Positions 42,192-51,212 of a stretch of 64,000 nucleotides of DNA are shown piece after piece. The notes below the pieces were generated by a model that had not been told where the DNA came from, ran no database searches, and worked only from the letters and a program-made list of their open reading frames with translations. The DNA comes from JALZKA01 sp033856515 (GTDB taxonomy: Bacteria > Actinomycetota > Thermoleophilia > Solirubrobacterales > 70-9), in contig JAWVEY010000055.1 in NCBI GenBank assembly GCA_033856515.1, positions 1 through 64,000 on the forward strand, in the 5' to 3' direction. The position numbers and the translations under genes were made by a program. Numbering within the stretch: the first letter of the stretch is position 1; each line of letters starts with the position of its first letter.

Positions 42192-43256
42192 TTGGCGCGG
42201 CTGCGCGCCGCATCCCAGCTGCTGGCCCGTCCCGCCCGTGGCGCCTCGCCCGTGGATGTGGTGCGTGCGATCGGCGGCGCGCAGTCGCAGGACCAACAGC
42301 CCGGGCGGCACCAGATCAGGGTGCGGTCGAGAGGGCTCACCGCCGCGGAGGTTGAGCGGGCGAGGCTCGACGAGCGGTCGATTATCCGCCACTGGGTGAT
42401 GCGCATGACCGTGCATCTCTTTCCCGTGGAGGACTTCGGGTGGTTGACGCCGCTCTTTAAGGAGAGGATCGTGTCGTGGTCGATGCGGCGGCTCGAAGCG
42501 CTGGGGCTCACGCCTGCAGAGCGGGATCGCGCCCTTGCCGCGATCCGGAAGGCGGTCGAGCGCGAGGGAGCGGTAACGCGAAACGAAGCGATGGAGGTCG
42601 CCGAAGCCACGGGGATCGAGGTCGACGTGCAGCGGCGAACGCACCTGTCGGTCATCACCGTCGTCGGTGGCACGGCGTGCATCGGCCCCGACCACGGGCG
42701 CGGGAGCGTCTTCGTCGACACGCGCGAATGGATCGGCGATGTTGAGACGCCCGATCGCGAGGATTGCCTTGCTGAGCTCGCCCGCCGGTACTTCGCAGCG
42801 TTCGCGCCGGCAACCGAGCGAGATTTCGCCAAGTGGTCGGGACTGCCGCTCGGCGAGTGCCGCCTCGGGATGGACCGGATCGCGGGTGAGCTCGGGCAGA
42901 TTGGCCCGTCGAGCCAGGGGCTGTTCGGTCCCCGCGGCTTCGACTCGCGGGTGCCGCGCTCGCCGGTCGTACGCCTGCTTCCGGCCTTCGACACCTACCT
43001 CATGGGTTACGAGAGCCGCTCGCACGCGGTGGACGAGGCGGGGGAGAAGGTGATCCTGCCCGGCGGGGGGATTCTCAGGCCCACGATCTGCGTGGACGGG
43101 CGCTTCGTCGGGACGTGGTCTCGCAAGAACGCGAAGACCAAGGTCGCGGTGACGCTCCAGCCGTTCGATCGGATCGACGACCGATGGATGCCCGCGCTTG
43201 AGGCCGAGGCCGCGGATATCGGGCGGTTCGAGGGTCTTGAAGGGAGGCTGGCCTGA
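42192..43256 (+). CDS. Winged-helix DNA-binding domain protein (HTH_42/AlkZ-like)
   Basis: A 354-residue protein of the HTH_42 (formerly DUF1006) family, which includes DNA glycosylases of the YcaQ/AlkX/AlkZ type acting on interstrand crosslinks or bulky lesions. Features: PVDVVRAIGGAQSQDQQPGRHQIRVRSRGL, LDERSIIRHWVMRMTVHLFPVEDF and the C-terminal RLLPAFDTYLMGYESRS with the FDTYLLGY-type block. The predicted start is TTG 42192; a CTG 10 codons earlier overlaps the preceding stop. A crosslink-repair glycosylase is a family-based guess. Confidence 0.82.
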   Translation: MARLRAASQLLARPARGASPVDVVRAIGGAQSQDQQPGRHQIRVRSRGLTAAEVERARLDERSIIRHWVMRMTVHLFPVEDFGWLTPLFKERIVSWSMRRLEALGLTPAERDRALAAIRKAVEREGAVTRNEAMEVAEATGIEVDVQRRTHLSVITVVGGTACIGPDHGRGSVFVDTREWIGDVETPDREDCLAELARRYFAAFAPATERDFAKWSGLPLGECRLGMDRIAGELGQIGPSSQGLFGPRGFDSRVPRSPVVRLLPAFDTYLMGYESRSHAVDEAGEKVILPGGGILRPTICVDGRFVGTWSRKNAKTKVAVTLQPFDRIDDRWMPALEAEAADIGRFEGLEGRLA

Positions 43257-44393
43257 GTGTCCATCTGGATCACTCGGCAAGAGACATCTGCGTCCGAGCG
43301 CAAGCGGACTGCGGTCAAGGACCTCTTCGATACCTCGGGGGTGAGGACCACCTACGGCTCTGAGATCTTCGCCGACCACGTGCCACACCGGACGGCGGCC
43401 GCGGTGGAGCAACTCGAAAATGCCGGCTATGCCTCAGCGGGGAAAGCGAACCTTCACGAGTTCGCTTATGGGATCACCTCGCAAAACCCCCACTTCGGGG
43501 ACGTGCCGAATGTCCGCTTTCCCGGGTATGTTGCCGGCGGCTCCAGCGGTGGGTGCGCGGCGGCAATAGCCGCGGGGGAGGCGGATGTGGCGCTTGGGAC
43601 GGACACCGGCGGATCGATCAGGATCCCCGCGGCGTGCTGCGAGGTAGTTGGGTTCAAGCCCACGTTCGGCTTGGTTTCGCTGGACGGTTGCTTCCCGCTT
43701 GCGCCGAGCTTCGATCACGCAGGCCCGCTCGCAAAGGACGTCGCCGGCTGTGCGGAGATGATGCGGGCGCTCGTGGGCCTGAGCCTGCCAACGCTCGATT
43801 CGCTCGAAGACATCCGGCTGGGCATCGCGTGGCTCAACCACGCCGAAACCGAGGTTCGGACCGTAATCGACGCTGCGGCATCCCGCCTTCCGCCCGCACT
43901 GCCAGTCGAACCCAGCCTTCCGGATGGGGTATTCGATGCCTTTCAGCACGAGGTAGCGGGCACCCATCGGGAGCTGTTCGACCTGAATCGCGATCGCTAT
44001 GGGCTGAACGTCAGGACCAAGGTCGAGCGGTGTCTCGAGGTCTCGCGGACCCAGGCGGCGAGGGCGAACGCGATCCGCGAGCGCTATCGGATGGATTTCG
44101 CGAGGGCAACGGCCGACGTCGACATCTTCGTCGCGCCGACGCTTCCGATCGTCCCTCCCGAAGCGGACTGCGACGAGCTCCTCGTTCGAGCGCAGATGAC
44201 CCACCTCACATTCCCGCTCAATGCGATAGGCGCGCCCGCCCTCGCCATCCCGTGCGGGCGTACCCAGGGTGGGCTGCCAGTGTCAATGCAGGTGGTTGGC
44301 AAGCCCGGCGCCGACGGCCTCGTCCTTGCTGTAGGTGCGCTCATCGAAGCGGCGCTCCGCAATACTGCCGGACCCGAATTTAAACCGATTTGA
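43257..44393 (+). CDS. Amidase (amidase signature family)
   Basis: A 378-residue amidase with the Ser-cisSer-Lys catalytic triad visible: Lys in VKDLFDTSGVRTTYGS, the cis-Ser of AGGSSGGCAAAIAAGE and the nucleophile region GTDTGGSIRIPAACC. Length is shorter than many members because of a short C-terminal half. GTG 43257 follows the preceding stop without a gap (TGA|GTG), indicating an operon. Substrate unknown. Confidence 0.9.
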   Translation: MSIWITRQETSASERKRTAVKDLFDTSGVRTTYGSEIFADHVPHRTAAAVEQLENAGYASAGKANLHEFAYGITSQNPHFGDVPNVRFPGYVAGGSSGGCAAAIAAGEADVALGTDTGGSIRIPAACCEVVGFKPTFGLVSLDGCFPLAPSFDHAGPLAKDVAGCAEMMRALVGLSLPTLDSLEDIRLGIAWLNHAETEVRTVIDAAASRLPPALPVEPSLPDGVFDAFQHEVAGTHRELFDLNRDRYGLNVRTKVERCLEVSRTQAARANAIRERYRMDFARATADVDIFVAPTLPIVPPEADCDELLVRAQMTHLTFPLNAIGAPALAIPCGRTQGGLPVSMQVVGKPGADGLVLAVGALIEAALRNTAGPEFKPI

Positions 44394-44409
44394 AACTGAA
44401 CTGAGGACC

Positions 44410-44955
44410 ATGAGCGAGCACGAACTGATCACCGACCAGGCCGAGCGCGAGGCGTCCGGCGCCCACGCCTATGGCCGCTACCTCGAGGAGTTCGAGGTCG
44501 GCGCCGTCTACAAGCACTGGCCGGCGAAGACCGTGACCGAGTCGGACGACCACCTGTTCTGCCTGATCACGATGAACCATCATCCGCTTCACCTCAACGA
44601 CGTCTACGCGGGCAAGTCCCAGCAGGGCCAGAACGTCGTCGTGGGACCGCTCGTCTATTCGCTCGCGCTGGGCATGTCGGTGTCCGACGTCTCGGGCAAG
44701 GCGATCGCGAACCTCGCGACGGAAGAGCTCTCGCACCCCAATCCGGTCTTTCACGGCGACACGCTCTATTGCGAGTCCGAGGTCTTGGAGGTCCGCCCCT
44801 CGAAGTCGAAGGGCGATCGCGGAGTGGTAAAGGTCCACACCCGCGTCTACAAGCAGACCGGCGATCTGGTCGCCGAGTTCAAGCGCGCGGTGCTGATTCC
44901 CCGCAAGGTTCACGCCGACGAGGCGGGCTCCGACGCGGAGGGCCCGGTCGAGTAG
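44410..44955 (+). CDS. MaoC-family hydratase, candidate mesaconyl-CoA hydratase
   Basis: A 181-residue hotdog-fold hydratase. The core is YLEEFEVGAVYKHWPAKTVTESDDHLF then TMNHHPLHLNDVYA, with the HHPLH catalytic-type block, and VVGPLVYSLALGMSVSD. Members hydrate enoyl-CoAs; this subtype with an N-terminal extension of about 25 residues resembles MaoC proteins found in ethylmalonyl-CoA pathway clusters. CTGAGGACC gives the ribosome site. Located in the same run as the candidate methylsuccinyl-CoA dehydrogenase. Confidence 0.84.
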   Translation: MSEHELITDQAEREASGAHAYGRYLEEFEVGAVYKHWPAKTVTESDDHLFCLITMNHHPLHLNDVYAGKSQQGQNVVVGPLVYSLALGMSVSDVSGKAIANLATEELSHPNPVFHGDTLYCESEVLEVRPSKSKGDRGVVKVHTRVYKQTGDLVAEFKRAVLIPRKVHADEAGSDAEGPVE

Positions 44956-44970
44956 AGCCGGAGGCGTTCC

Positions 44971-45333
44971 GTGAGCCCGGAGCTGGTCGAGGCTGCTGAC
45001 GACGGCGTCCTGCCGCTGATAGCGCGGCTCAGCGCCGACCCGGCCCGGTTCTTCGTGAAGTCCGGCCGCGTGGGCGGCGCCGAAGGCGAGATTGGATCGA
45101 TCGAGATCACGGCCGCCGATCGGGAGGCGGCACTTGCGGCGGCAGCATCTTCCGATGCCGAATGGGAGCGCGATCCCGATCTTGAGGTCGACCTGCTCGT
45201 CTCGGGCGCCGAGGGGGTCGACGAAGGGCTCTTGGTGCCGCGATTCCTCTACCGGCGTGCGGACCGCATCTACGAGTACGCGGCAGGCATGCCCGAGGCG
45301 AAGAAGCGGTTCGCGCAGCTCGTCGACGCCTGA
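44971..45333 (+). CDS. Hypothetical protein
   Basis: A 120-residue protein, GTG start at 44971 with GGAGGC upstream. No recognised domain; it reads as a helix (LVEAADDGVLPLIARLSADPARFFVKSGRV) followed by a mixed region and a C-terminal helix (MPEAKKRFAQLVDA). It is the last gene of the run from 40602. It may be a fused or partial companion of the MaoC gene. Function unknown. Confidence 0.6.
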   Translation: MSPELVEAADDGVLPLIARLSADPARFFVKSGRVGGAEGEIGSIEITAADREAALAAAASSDAEWERDPDLEVDLLVSGAEGVDEGLLVPRFLYRRADRIYEYAAGMPEAKKRFAQLVDA

Positions 45334-45415
45334 GTAACCGTTCGGACGCGTGTTCGAGGTGACAAATGCGGTACGAGCGTAAAGGTGGCGAGCCCAACCG
45401 CCGATCTCTATTTAG

Positions 45416-46447
45416 ATGAGCATCGGAGCCATCGAGGAGGGCCTGTTTCGCACGGGCGCTGACGACGTGCCGCAGATGTCGCGGGTCCTAGGCGTGCTCT
45501 ATCTCTCCGGTGGCCTACTCGTTCTCCTCTCCCTGCTGCTCCCCCACCCTGAGGACGCGTTTGTTCCTGGACTGTTCGGAATCGTTGGAATCGGCGTGAT
45601 CGGGGGCACGATCGGCATCGTCTGGGCCCGGCATGCACGCGCCTGGATGGTGCACGGCGTGCTTGCCGCCGGCACCTTCTTCATCTGCCTCGCCGACTAC
45701 TTCGCCGGCGTTGGAGCGGGCGTGTACTCGGCGATGTTCGTGTGGGTCGTCCTGATGGCGGCCAGCTTCTTCTCACGGGAGGCGCTGATCGCGCAGGTCG
45801 TTTGGATCCTGGTGTGCTGGGCGCTGACGCTGATCGCGCTGGACGGATCCACGACGGGCTTCTCGTCGATGACGAGGTGGGTGCTCGGCAGCCTGGTTCT
45901 CATCGTCGCGGCCGGCGTGATGAGCGAGATCGTCGCGGGGCGCCGGACGACGGAGCAGGACCGCGAGCGCCTGCAGCGCGAGCTCATCCACATGGCCCAC
46001 CACGACGATCTCACCGGAGTCGCGAACCGACGGCTGTTCGAGCAGGAGCTGTCCCGCGAGCTCGCGCGTTCGAATCGCCGCGGCGCCTCGCTCTGCATCC
46101 TCGCCCTCGACCTCGACTACTTCAAGGCCTATAACGACGAGCACGGGCATGTCGCTGGCGATCGCCTCTTGAAGGCAACCGCGAGTGCTTGGTCGGGCGC
46201 GTTGCGCTCCGCCGACTTCCTCGCGCGCCTGGGCGGTGACGAGTTCATCGCGATCCTGCCGGAGTGCATGCCCGCAGAGGCCGAGCGCGTCGTGGACAGG
46301 CTCGTGCGCAGTATGCCGCTCGGCCAGACGTGCTCAACCGGCATCGCGTGCTGGGACGGTCACGAATCGGCCGAGGCACTCCTTGGGCGTGCGGACAAGG
46401 AGATGTACGCCGCGAAGCTCAAGAGCTCGGACCGAACCAAGCGCTGA
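45416..46447 (+). CDS. Diguanylate cyclase with six-helix membrane sensor (GGDEF)
   Basis: A 343-residue membrane GGDEF protein. About six hydrophobic helices in residues 20-175 form a small sensor (LYLSGGLLVLLSLLLPHP, VPGLFGIVGIGVIGGTIGIVW and so on), followed by a coiled linker and the GGDEF domain (about 185-335). The signature is intact, RLGGDEFIAILP, with RSAD five residues upstream as an inhibitory-site candidate. So this is the likely active cyclase, in contrast to the degenerate protein at 11313. The exact start is uncertain. Confidence 0.88.
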   Translation: MSIGAIEEGLFRTGADDVPQMSRVLGVLYLSGGLLVLLSLLLPHPEDAFVPGLFGIVGIGVIGGTIGIVWARHARAWMVHGVLAAGTFFICLADYFAGVGAGVYSAMFVWVVLMAASFFSREALIAQVVWILVCWALTLIALDGSTTGFSSMTRWVLGSLVLIVAAGVMSEIVAGRRTTEQDRERLQRELIHMAHHDDLTGVANRRLFEQELSRELARSNRRGASLCILALDLDYFKAYNDEHGHVAGDRLLKATASAWSGALRSADFLARLGGDEFIAILPECMPAEAERVVDRLVRSMPLGQTCSTGIACWDGHESAEALLGRADKEMYAAKLKSSDRTKR

Positions 46448-46475
46448 GGGGCAAACCGGACTAGGATCGACACCG

Positions 46476-46916
46476 ATGTACGAGACGATCGTCGTCGGAA
46501 CGGACGGATCGGAAACCTCCAAGCGCGCGGTGGCCGAGGCGACGCGCCTTGCCGAGGCCATGGGAAGCACCGTGCACGTGGTCTCCGCTTATGAGCCGCT
46601 CCGCGGAGCGCGGATCGTCGGGGCGCCGGAAGCTGCCGCAAAGGTCTGGGAGGTCCGCCCGGACTCTCAGGTCGAATCCATCGTCCAACAAGCCGTGGCC
46701 GCCATCCGCTTGCGCGATGTAAAGGTCGAATCCCATGCCGTGACCGCGGACCCTTCCGACGCCTTGCTAGCGGTGGCTGAGCAGGCGGACGCAGACCTGA
46801 TCGTGGTCGGCAACCAGGGGATGCACGGCGTGGGCCGGGTCCTTGGAAGCGTCCCGAACAAGGTCTCGCACCGAGCGCGCTGCCACGTCCTGATCGTCGC
46901 AACAGACGAAGGCTGA
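46476..46916 (+). CDS. Universal stress protein
   Basis: A 146-residue Usp-domain protein. The N-terminal VVGTDGSETSKRAVAEA loop and the C-terminal VVGNQGMHGVGRVLGSVPNKVSHRARCHVLIV (G-x2-G-x9-G-S type ATP-binding loop) suggest an ATP-binding member. ATG 46476 is preceded 8 nt upstream by TAGGAT (46462-46467). Stands between the diguanylate cyclase and a hydrolase on the same strand. Confidence 0.9.
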   Translation: MYETIVVGTDGSETSKRAVAEATRLAEAMGSTVHVVSAYEPLRGARIVGAPEAAAKVWEVRPDSQVESIVQQAVAAIRLRDVKVESHAVTADPSDALLAVAEQADADLIVVGNQGMHGVGRVLGSVPNKVSHRARCHVLIVATDEG

Positions 46917-46941
46917 GCCCTCCGCGCTAGCGTCACCCGAC

Positions 46942-47547
46942 GTGGACGCGATCGAGATCGAGACGCCCCATGGGCCCGCACGGGCCCACCTGGAAGAGCC
47001 GGACGGCGCGAAGGGCCTCCTCGTGCTCGGCCATGGTGCCGGGGGCGGGGTGGGGGCTCCGGACCTCGTTCGCGCCGAGCTCGAGGCTCAGAAGCTCGGC
47101 TTCGCAACCGCCCTGGTCGAGCAGCCCTACGTGGTTGCAGGGCGGAAGGCGCCGCCGACGGCTGCCAAGGCGGACGAGGCCTGGACCACGGTCCTGGGCT
47201 TCTTGAGCGAGCGGCTTGGCGATCCGGTGCCGCTGATCACGGGCGGGCGCTCATTCGGCGCGCGGGTGGCGTGCAGAACCGCAGCCGAGACCGGGGCGAC
47301 CGCCGTCCTGTGCCTCGCTTTCCCCGAGCATCCACCGGGGAAGCCCGAGAAGACGCGCCAGGACGAACTGGACGCGGTTGACGTGCCGGTCCTCGTCGTT
47401 CAGGGCAAGAGCGACCCGTTTGGCATGCCAAACGGGGGTCCCGGCAAGGAGATCGTCGCCGTCGCCGGAAACCACGGCCTCAAGGCGGACCTTGATGCGG
47501 TTGGCGCCGCGGTGAGCGAGTGGCTCGGCACAATCTTGGCTGGCTGA
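46942..47547 (+). CDS. Alpha/beta hydrolase, KANL3/Tex30-like
   Basis: A 201-residue alpha/beta hydrolase of the dienelactone-hydrolase-like, KANL3/Tex30-type group. LVLGHGAGGGVGAPDL gives the oxyanion region; the nucleophile elbow is TGGRSFGARVA. Possible acid and base residues are the Asp of GKSDPFG and the His of AGNHGLKAD. GTG 46942 follows TAGCGT (46928-46933) by 8 nt. Substrate unknown. Confidence 0.85.
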   Translation: MDAIEIETPHGPARAHLEEPDGAKGLLVLGHGAGGGVGAPDLVRAELEAQKLGFATALVEQPYVVAGRKAPPTAAKADEAWTTVLGFLSERLGDPVPLITGGRSFGARVACRTAAETGATAVLCLAFPEHPPGKPEKTRQDELDAVDVPVLVVQGKSDPFGMPNGGPGKEIVAVAGNHGLKADLDAVGAAVSEWLGTILAG

Positions 47548-47601
47548 CTGGCCAGAGGTTGTCGGTTGCATTGGCCAGATAGGCCGGTATAGGTTCGCCA
47601 T

Positions 47602-48057
47602 GTGAGGGGAGACTCACGACTTTTCGGCGCCGCCGTGGCGCTGGTCGGCCTTGCCGTGCTGTGCGCAAGCGCGGTCCCGTCGGCAACGGCTGGGACGAAG
47701 AAAAGGGGCCCGAAGATCGCCTACGCCGAGTTTGGCGAGAACCCCGACGACGAGTCTGAGTATCGCTTCCGAGTCGGTGCGATCCGCTCTACCTCAGTCG
47801 CTGTCAAGCTCAGGGAGAGCCCGCAGGAGGGACAGACGACCGGACCAACGGAGACGGTCTCGCTCTCGAAGACGGACGGGAGCTCATCCCCTGAGGTGTG
47901 GACCGGCTTTACTTCGAAGACCCGCTCGGCGCCGTGCTACCGCGCCGCCTACGTCGCCAGGAACCCGAATGGCCGCTACGTGCTCGTGTATCGCCTGTGC
48001 ATCTTCGGTCACGACCCCGGCGGGGGCGGCCGAGCCGTCCGCGTCGCTCCCTGGTAG
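47602..48057 (+). CDS. Secreted hypothetical protein
   Basis: A 151-residue exported protein with a signal peptide (LFGAAVALVGLAVLCASAVPSATA) and a beta-rich mature part with a Cys in SAPCYRAAY and another in LCIFGH. It begins at GTG 47602; TAGGTT (47590-47595) ends 6 nt upstream, and TTGCAT (47566-47571) is a possible -35. No recognised family. Confidence 0.7.
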   Translation: MRGDSRLFGAAVALVGLAVLCASAVPSATAGTKKRGPKIAYAEFGENPDDESEYRFRVGAIRSTSVAVKLRESPQEGQTTGPTETVSLSKTDGSSSPEVWTGFTSKTRSAPCYRAAYVARNPNGRYVLVYRLCIFGHDPGGGGRAVRVAPW

Positions 48058-48063
48058 CCCGCG

Positions 48064-49041
48064 TCAGCCGATCAGCTCGGCGACGGCTTCGAGCGCCTCG
48101 TCGAACCCGGACCCAGGAATGCCCCCGATGCACGGCGACGTCGCTCCGGCGTCGGCGTACTCGGTGACCTTCGCCCGGGCGTCCTCGGCCGAGCCGATCC
48201 CGGCGAGAGAGGCAAGCAGATCGTCCGAGAGCCCGGCTAGCGCCTTGGGCACATCGCCCGCCGCCATCCCCTCGTCGAATGCCGCGAGGTCGCCGGCGAA
48301 GCCTGAGCGCTCGAGCATCGCGCGATAGAACGGCAGCGATGCGTACGGGATGAGGTCCTTGCGAAACGCATTGCGAGCCGCATCCGGGTCGTCGGAGACG
48401 GCGGTCGGCACAGCCGCGACGATGTCGAAGCCGTCCATCGATTTGCCCGCGCGCTCGCGGCCCTTCGTGACCTCGGGCACCACCGTCTCGCGGATGTAGT
48501 CCGGGTTGCAGAGCCACAGCATCACGCCCTCCGCGAGCTCGCCCCCGAGCTGGAGCATCTTCGGCGACAGCGCGGCGATGTAGATCGGCAGCTCGGGGCG
48601 GGGCGGGTATCCCATGAACGCAAACTTCGTGTTGAAGAACTCGCCCTCGGGCGGCGTGTCGCCGTCCAGGATCGCGCGGCAGATCGACGCGTACTCGCGC
48701 ATCTGAGTCACTGGCTTCTCGATCTTCGAGTCGAACCAGTTCTCGACCGTCACCTTGTGGGAGACGCCGAGTCCGAGTACGAACCGCCCGCCTGAGATCT
48801 CGTCGATCGTGGCTGCCGTCTGAGCGCACGACGCCGGCGTCCGGCTAAAAATGGGGAGGACGCCCGTTCCCAGGCGCACCTTCTCGGTCACCGTGGCATA
48901 TCGCGTTAACACCGTGAGCGAGTCGCGCTGCGCGATGTGCGTGGTGTAGACCGACTCGTATCCGAGCGTCTCGGCGAGCGTCACGCGCTCAAGCGCAGGC
49001 TCTAGCTCTTTGCCGGTTCCGATGAACGCGCCGATGCCCAC
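48064..49041 (-). CDS. LLM-class flavin-dependent oxidoreductase
   Basis: A 325-residue luciferase-like monooxygenase-family enzyme, TIM-barrel type. Features are LERVTLAETLGYESVYTTHIAQRDSL, LGTGVLPIFSRTPASCAQTAATIDEISGGRFVLGLG and PRPELPIYIAALSPKMLQLGGE, typical of the F420-dependent or FMN-dependent actinobacterial subgroup. GTG 49041 is preceded 6 nt by TAGGAT (49048-49053, minus strand). Cofactor is inferred from family; substrate unknown. Confidence 0.9.
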   Translation of the reverse strand: MGIGAFIGTGKELEPALERVTLAETLGYESVYTTHIAQRDSLTVLTRYATVTEKVRLGTGVLPIFSRTPASCAQTAATIDEISGGRFVLGLGVSHKVTVENWFDSKIEKPVTQMREYASICRAILDGDTPPEGEFFNTKFAFMGYPPRPELPIYIAALSPKMLQLGGELAEGVMLWLCNPDYIRETVVPEVTKGRERAGKSMDGFDIVAAVPTAVSDDPDAARNAFRKDLIPYASLPFYRAMLERSGFAGDLAAFDEGMAAGDVPKALAGLSDDLLASLAGIGSAEDARAKVTEYADAGATSPCIGGIPGSGFDEALEAVAELIG

Positions 49042-49133
49042 GGGGCCATCCTACGGCGAGCGCCGAGCAGGCTTATGATCGAGTGGCAAGCGGAGGTCCG
49101 GGGGCATCCAAAGACGAGCGACTGGAGGAACAC

Positions 49134-49511
49134 ATGGGCTTCATGGACAAGATGAAGGACGCGGCCAAGCAGGCCGGCGAAGGCGCAGCGAAGATGGGCG
49201 AGGCGGCGAAGGAAGGCATGTCGCCGAGCACGTTCGGGACGGCGCAGGACGTCAACCGGATCGGCGCTCACGGCGTCGAGACGAAGGCGATCTTGAAGTC
49301 ACTGACCGCGACGAGCGGCGCGAAGTTCGGTGGCGGCACCGAGTACCAGATGGAGATCGAGGTCCATCCCGAGGGCGGCGCGCCGTATCCGGCATCGATC
49401 ACCCAGCAGCTGATCGAGCAGTCGGCGGACCACTACAAGCAGAACATCGGCGGCGAGATCAAGATCAAGGTCGACCCGGCCGACCCGTCGAAGATGGTCC
49501 TCTGGGGCTAA
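49134..49511 (+). CDS. Hypothetical protein, possible stress-related
   Basis: A 125-residue protein with an amphipathic, lysine/glycine-rich N-terminus (FMDKMKDAAKQAGEGAAKMGEAAKEGM) and a C-terminal domain with mixed strands (YQMEIEVHPEGGAPYPASITQQLIEQSADHYK, IKIKVDPADPSKMVLWG). The N-terminus looks like LEA/CsbD-type stress proteins, a loose resemblance. ATG 49134 has GGAGG upstream. The second half resembles short actinobacterial proteins of unknown function. Confidence 0.65.
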   Translation: MGFMDKMKDAAKQAGEGAAKMGEAAKEGMSPSTFGTAQDVNRIGAHGVETKAILKSLTATSGAKFGGGTEYQMEIEVHPEGGAPYPASITQQLIEQSADHYKQNIGGEIKIKVDPADPSKMVLWG

Positions 49512-49566
49512 CAGGTGTCTAGCGCGTCGCCGAACGGCGGCGCGAGAGGCAGGTGCCTTTAAGGGT

Positions 49567-50052
49567 TTGGACGCTCATTACGAGATAACGACCGCGCTCG
49601 CGGCGCCCGCAGAGCAGGTGTGGGCGGGCGCGGTCGACCCGGACGGAATCAACCAGGAGCTCGGGCCTTGGGTCAGCATGTCGATGCCCAAGGACATCGA
49701 GCCGGGGATGACAATCGACGACATCGACCTCGCGGTGCCCATCGGCCGCAGTTGGATCAAGTTCGCGCGGATCCCGATGGATTACGACGAACTGTGCTTG
49801 GTCGAGCGCGGGCCCGGGATGCGCTTTCTCGAGCGCTCGAAGCTCGGCAGCGCCCGCGTCTGGGAGCACGAGCGCGAGGTAGTCGCGACAGGGGCGGATA
49901 GCTGCCAGATCACGGACCGGTTGGCAATCGAGCTTCGTTCGCCGATACGGATGATCGGCGGTGCACGCATGGCACCGCGGATCATCCGCGCCTTATTCAC
50001 CCACCGTCACAAGCGGCTCGCAGAGCGGTGGGGGTCGGCGGGTACGACCTAG
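49567..50052 (+). CDS. SRPBCC-type ligand-binding protein
   Basis: A 161-residue protein with a START/SRPBCC-like N-terminus (YEITTALAAPAEQVWAGAVDPDGINQELGPWV) and a beta-rich middle (RSWIKFARIPMDYDELCLVERGPGMRFLERS). The start is TTG 49567. Its stop shares CTAG with the convergent gene. Ligand unknown. Confidence 0.7.
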   Translation: MDAHYEITTALAAPAEQVWAGAVDPDGINQELGPWVSMSMPKDIEPGMTIDDIDLAVPIGRSWIKFARIPMDYDELCLVERGPGMRFLERSKLGSARVWEHEREVVATGADSCQITDRLAIELRSPIRMIGGARMAPRIIRALFTHRHKRLAERWGSAGTT

Positions 50053-50468
50053 CTGATTCCCGTGTCGTCGTCGTCCTCCTCGTCGTCCGAGTCGCCGGAC
50101 TTGTCGTCGAGGCGCTCTGCCACGTACGGGCCGGCGCCTGGATCGCCCTTGGGCAGGCGTGCCTTCACCCGAACCGGTGAGCCAACCGCGACATCCTCCA
50201 GCGTCTCCAGCTCGTCAGCGTTGTTGTCCTCGGTGCGGATCTCGGCCTGGGAGAAGTCGAACGTGATGTCCTGACCCTTCCAGCCGGCCTTCTTCACAGC
50301 GCCATTGCCTTTCTCCACGCTGATAACGCCGTCGCCTGCGTAGATGCCCTTGGCGTTATAGGTGGCCTTTCCGTGGCCGCTCTTGGCGGAGTCCGCGCCC
50401 GCGCCTGCGGGCAGGGCCAGCGCCAATGCGCCGAGACAGACCCCTGCGAGCTTTGTCGTGTGCTTCAT
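50049..50468 (-). CDS. Secreted hypothetical protein
   Basis: A 139-residue exported protein with a signal peptide (GVCLGALALALPAGAGA), then a beta-rich region (KATYNAKGIYAGDGVISVEKGNGAVKK, DITFDFSQAEIRTED) and an acidic C-terminal tail (DDEEDDDD). ATG 50468. Possible OB-like or DUF5666-type domain, not proven. Confidence 0.65.
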   Translation of the reverse strand: MKHTTKLAGVCLGALALALPAGAGADSAKSGHGKATYNAKGIYAGDGVISVEKGNGAVKKAGWKGQDITFDFSQAEIRTEDNNADELETLEDVAVGSPVRVKARLPKGDPGAGPYVAERLDDKSGDSDDEEDDDDTGIS

Positions 50469-50588
50469 GTCATCTCCATCGTTGTATCGGTCTCGGCCAA
50501 CCGTTTTGTTGGCCCCGATCTTCCATCGGAGGCATGGCGGGAACCTGAAGCCCGAGCGCCCCGCGTGGATCGAAAGTCCAGGCAGGTC

Positions 50589-51161
50589 CTAGTGAGCCTC
50601 GCCAGAAGCGTGCGCCGGCGGGCGCGACTCCTCGGCGAGTGAGGTGATCTCGAGCGAGCCGCGGGCGGCGCCCTCGAGCACTTCGATCGCCTCGTCCTCC
50701 GTGCGCGCGTACAGCTCGACAAGGAGGTGGACGATGATCCGCTCTTCGTCGTGCTTGTGGAAGCGGACGTGGGTGAAGAACTCGCGGGTGCCTGCGTCGC
50801 CGAACGACGCGTAGGTCAGGCTGTCGGCCGCTTCGGCGCCTGAGCAAGACTCCACGAGGTCACCGTCGACGGTGACGGTGCACGACGCGACGAAGGGCTT
50901 GCCGGCAACCATGCGCTCCCAGCGCTCGCCGATCGAGACGACGCGTCCTTCCTCGACGGTCAGGTGCGGCTGGTCGTGCATGCAGTCGAGGCACTGGACG
51001 ACGGCCTCCTGCACCTCCTCGACGCGCTCGGCTGCCTCACCGGTCTCCGGATCGACGCGCAGAATTGCGTCGTAGTGAACCTGCGCTTCGAGACGCTGGG
51101 ACCAGCAGCGGTAGCAACGGAGCCAAGCGTGGCGGTCCGTCTCGTGCGTCTCGTCCATCAA
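50589..51161 (-). CDS. Hypothetical protein with zinc-ribbon-like cysteines
   Basis: A 190-residue soluble protein. CYRCW near residue 16-20 and CLDCMHD near 57-63 suggest a four-cysteine zinc-binding module at the N-terminus, followed by a domain with regular strands (ASCTVTVDGDLVESCSG) and an alpha/beta tail ending in acidic helices (TEDEAIEVLEGAARG). No recognised family. It lies between two minus-strand genes. Confidence 0.62.
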   Translation of the reverse strand: MMDETHETDRHAWLRCYRCWSQRLEAQVHYDAILRVDPETGEAAERVEEVQEAVVQCLDCMHDQPHLTVEEGRVVSIGERWERMVAGKPFVASCTVTVDGDLVESCSGAEAADSLTYASFGDAGTREFFTHVRFHKHDEERIIVHLLVELYARTEDEAIEVLEGAARGSLEITSLAEESRPPAHASGEAH

Positions 51162-51212
51162 GGGCCGAGCTCTCCCATCACCCCCCGGAGCCTAGCGGCC
51201 CGCCCTCGATTC

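Noticed and set aside
42099..43412. A 437-codon open frame on the minus strand opposite the HTH_42 protein.
   Set aside because: The plus-strand protein has clear family motifs; the antisense translation is low complexity and has none.
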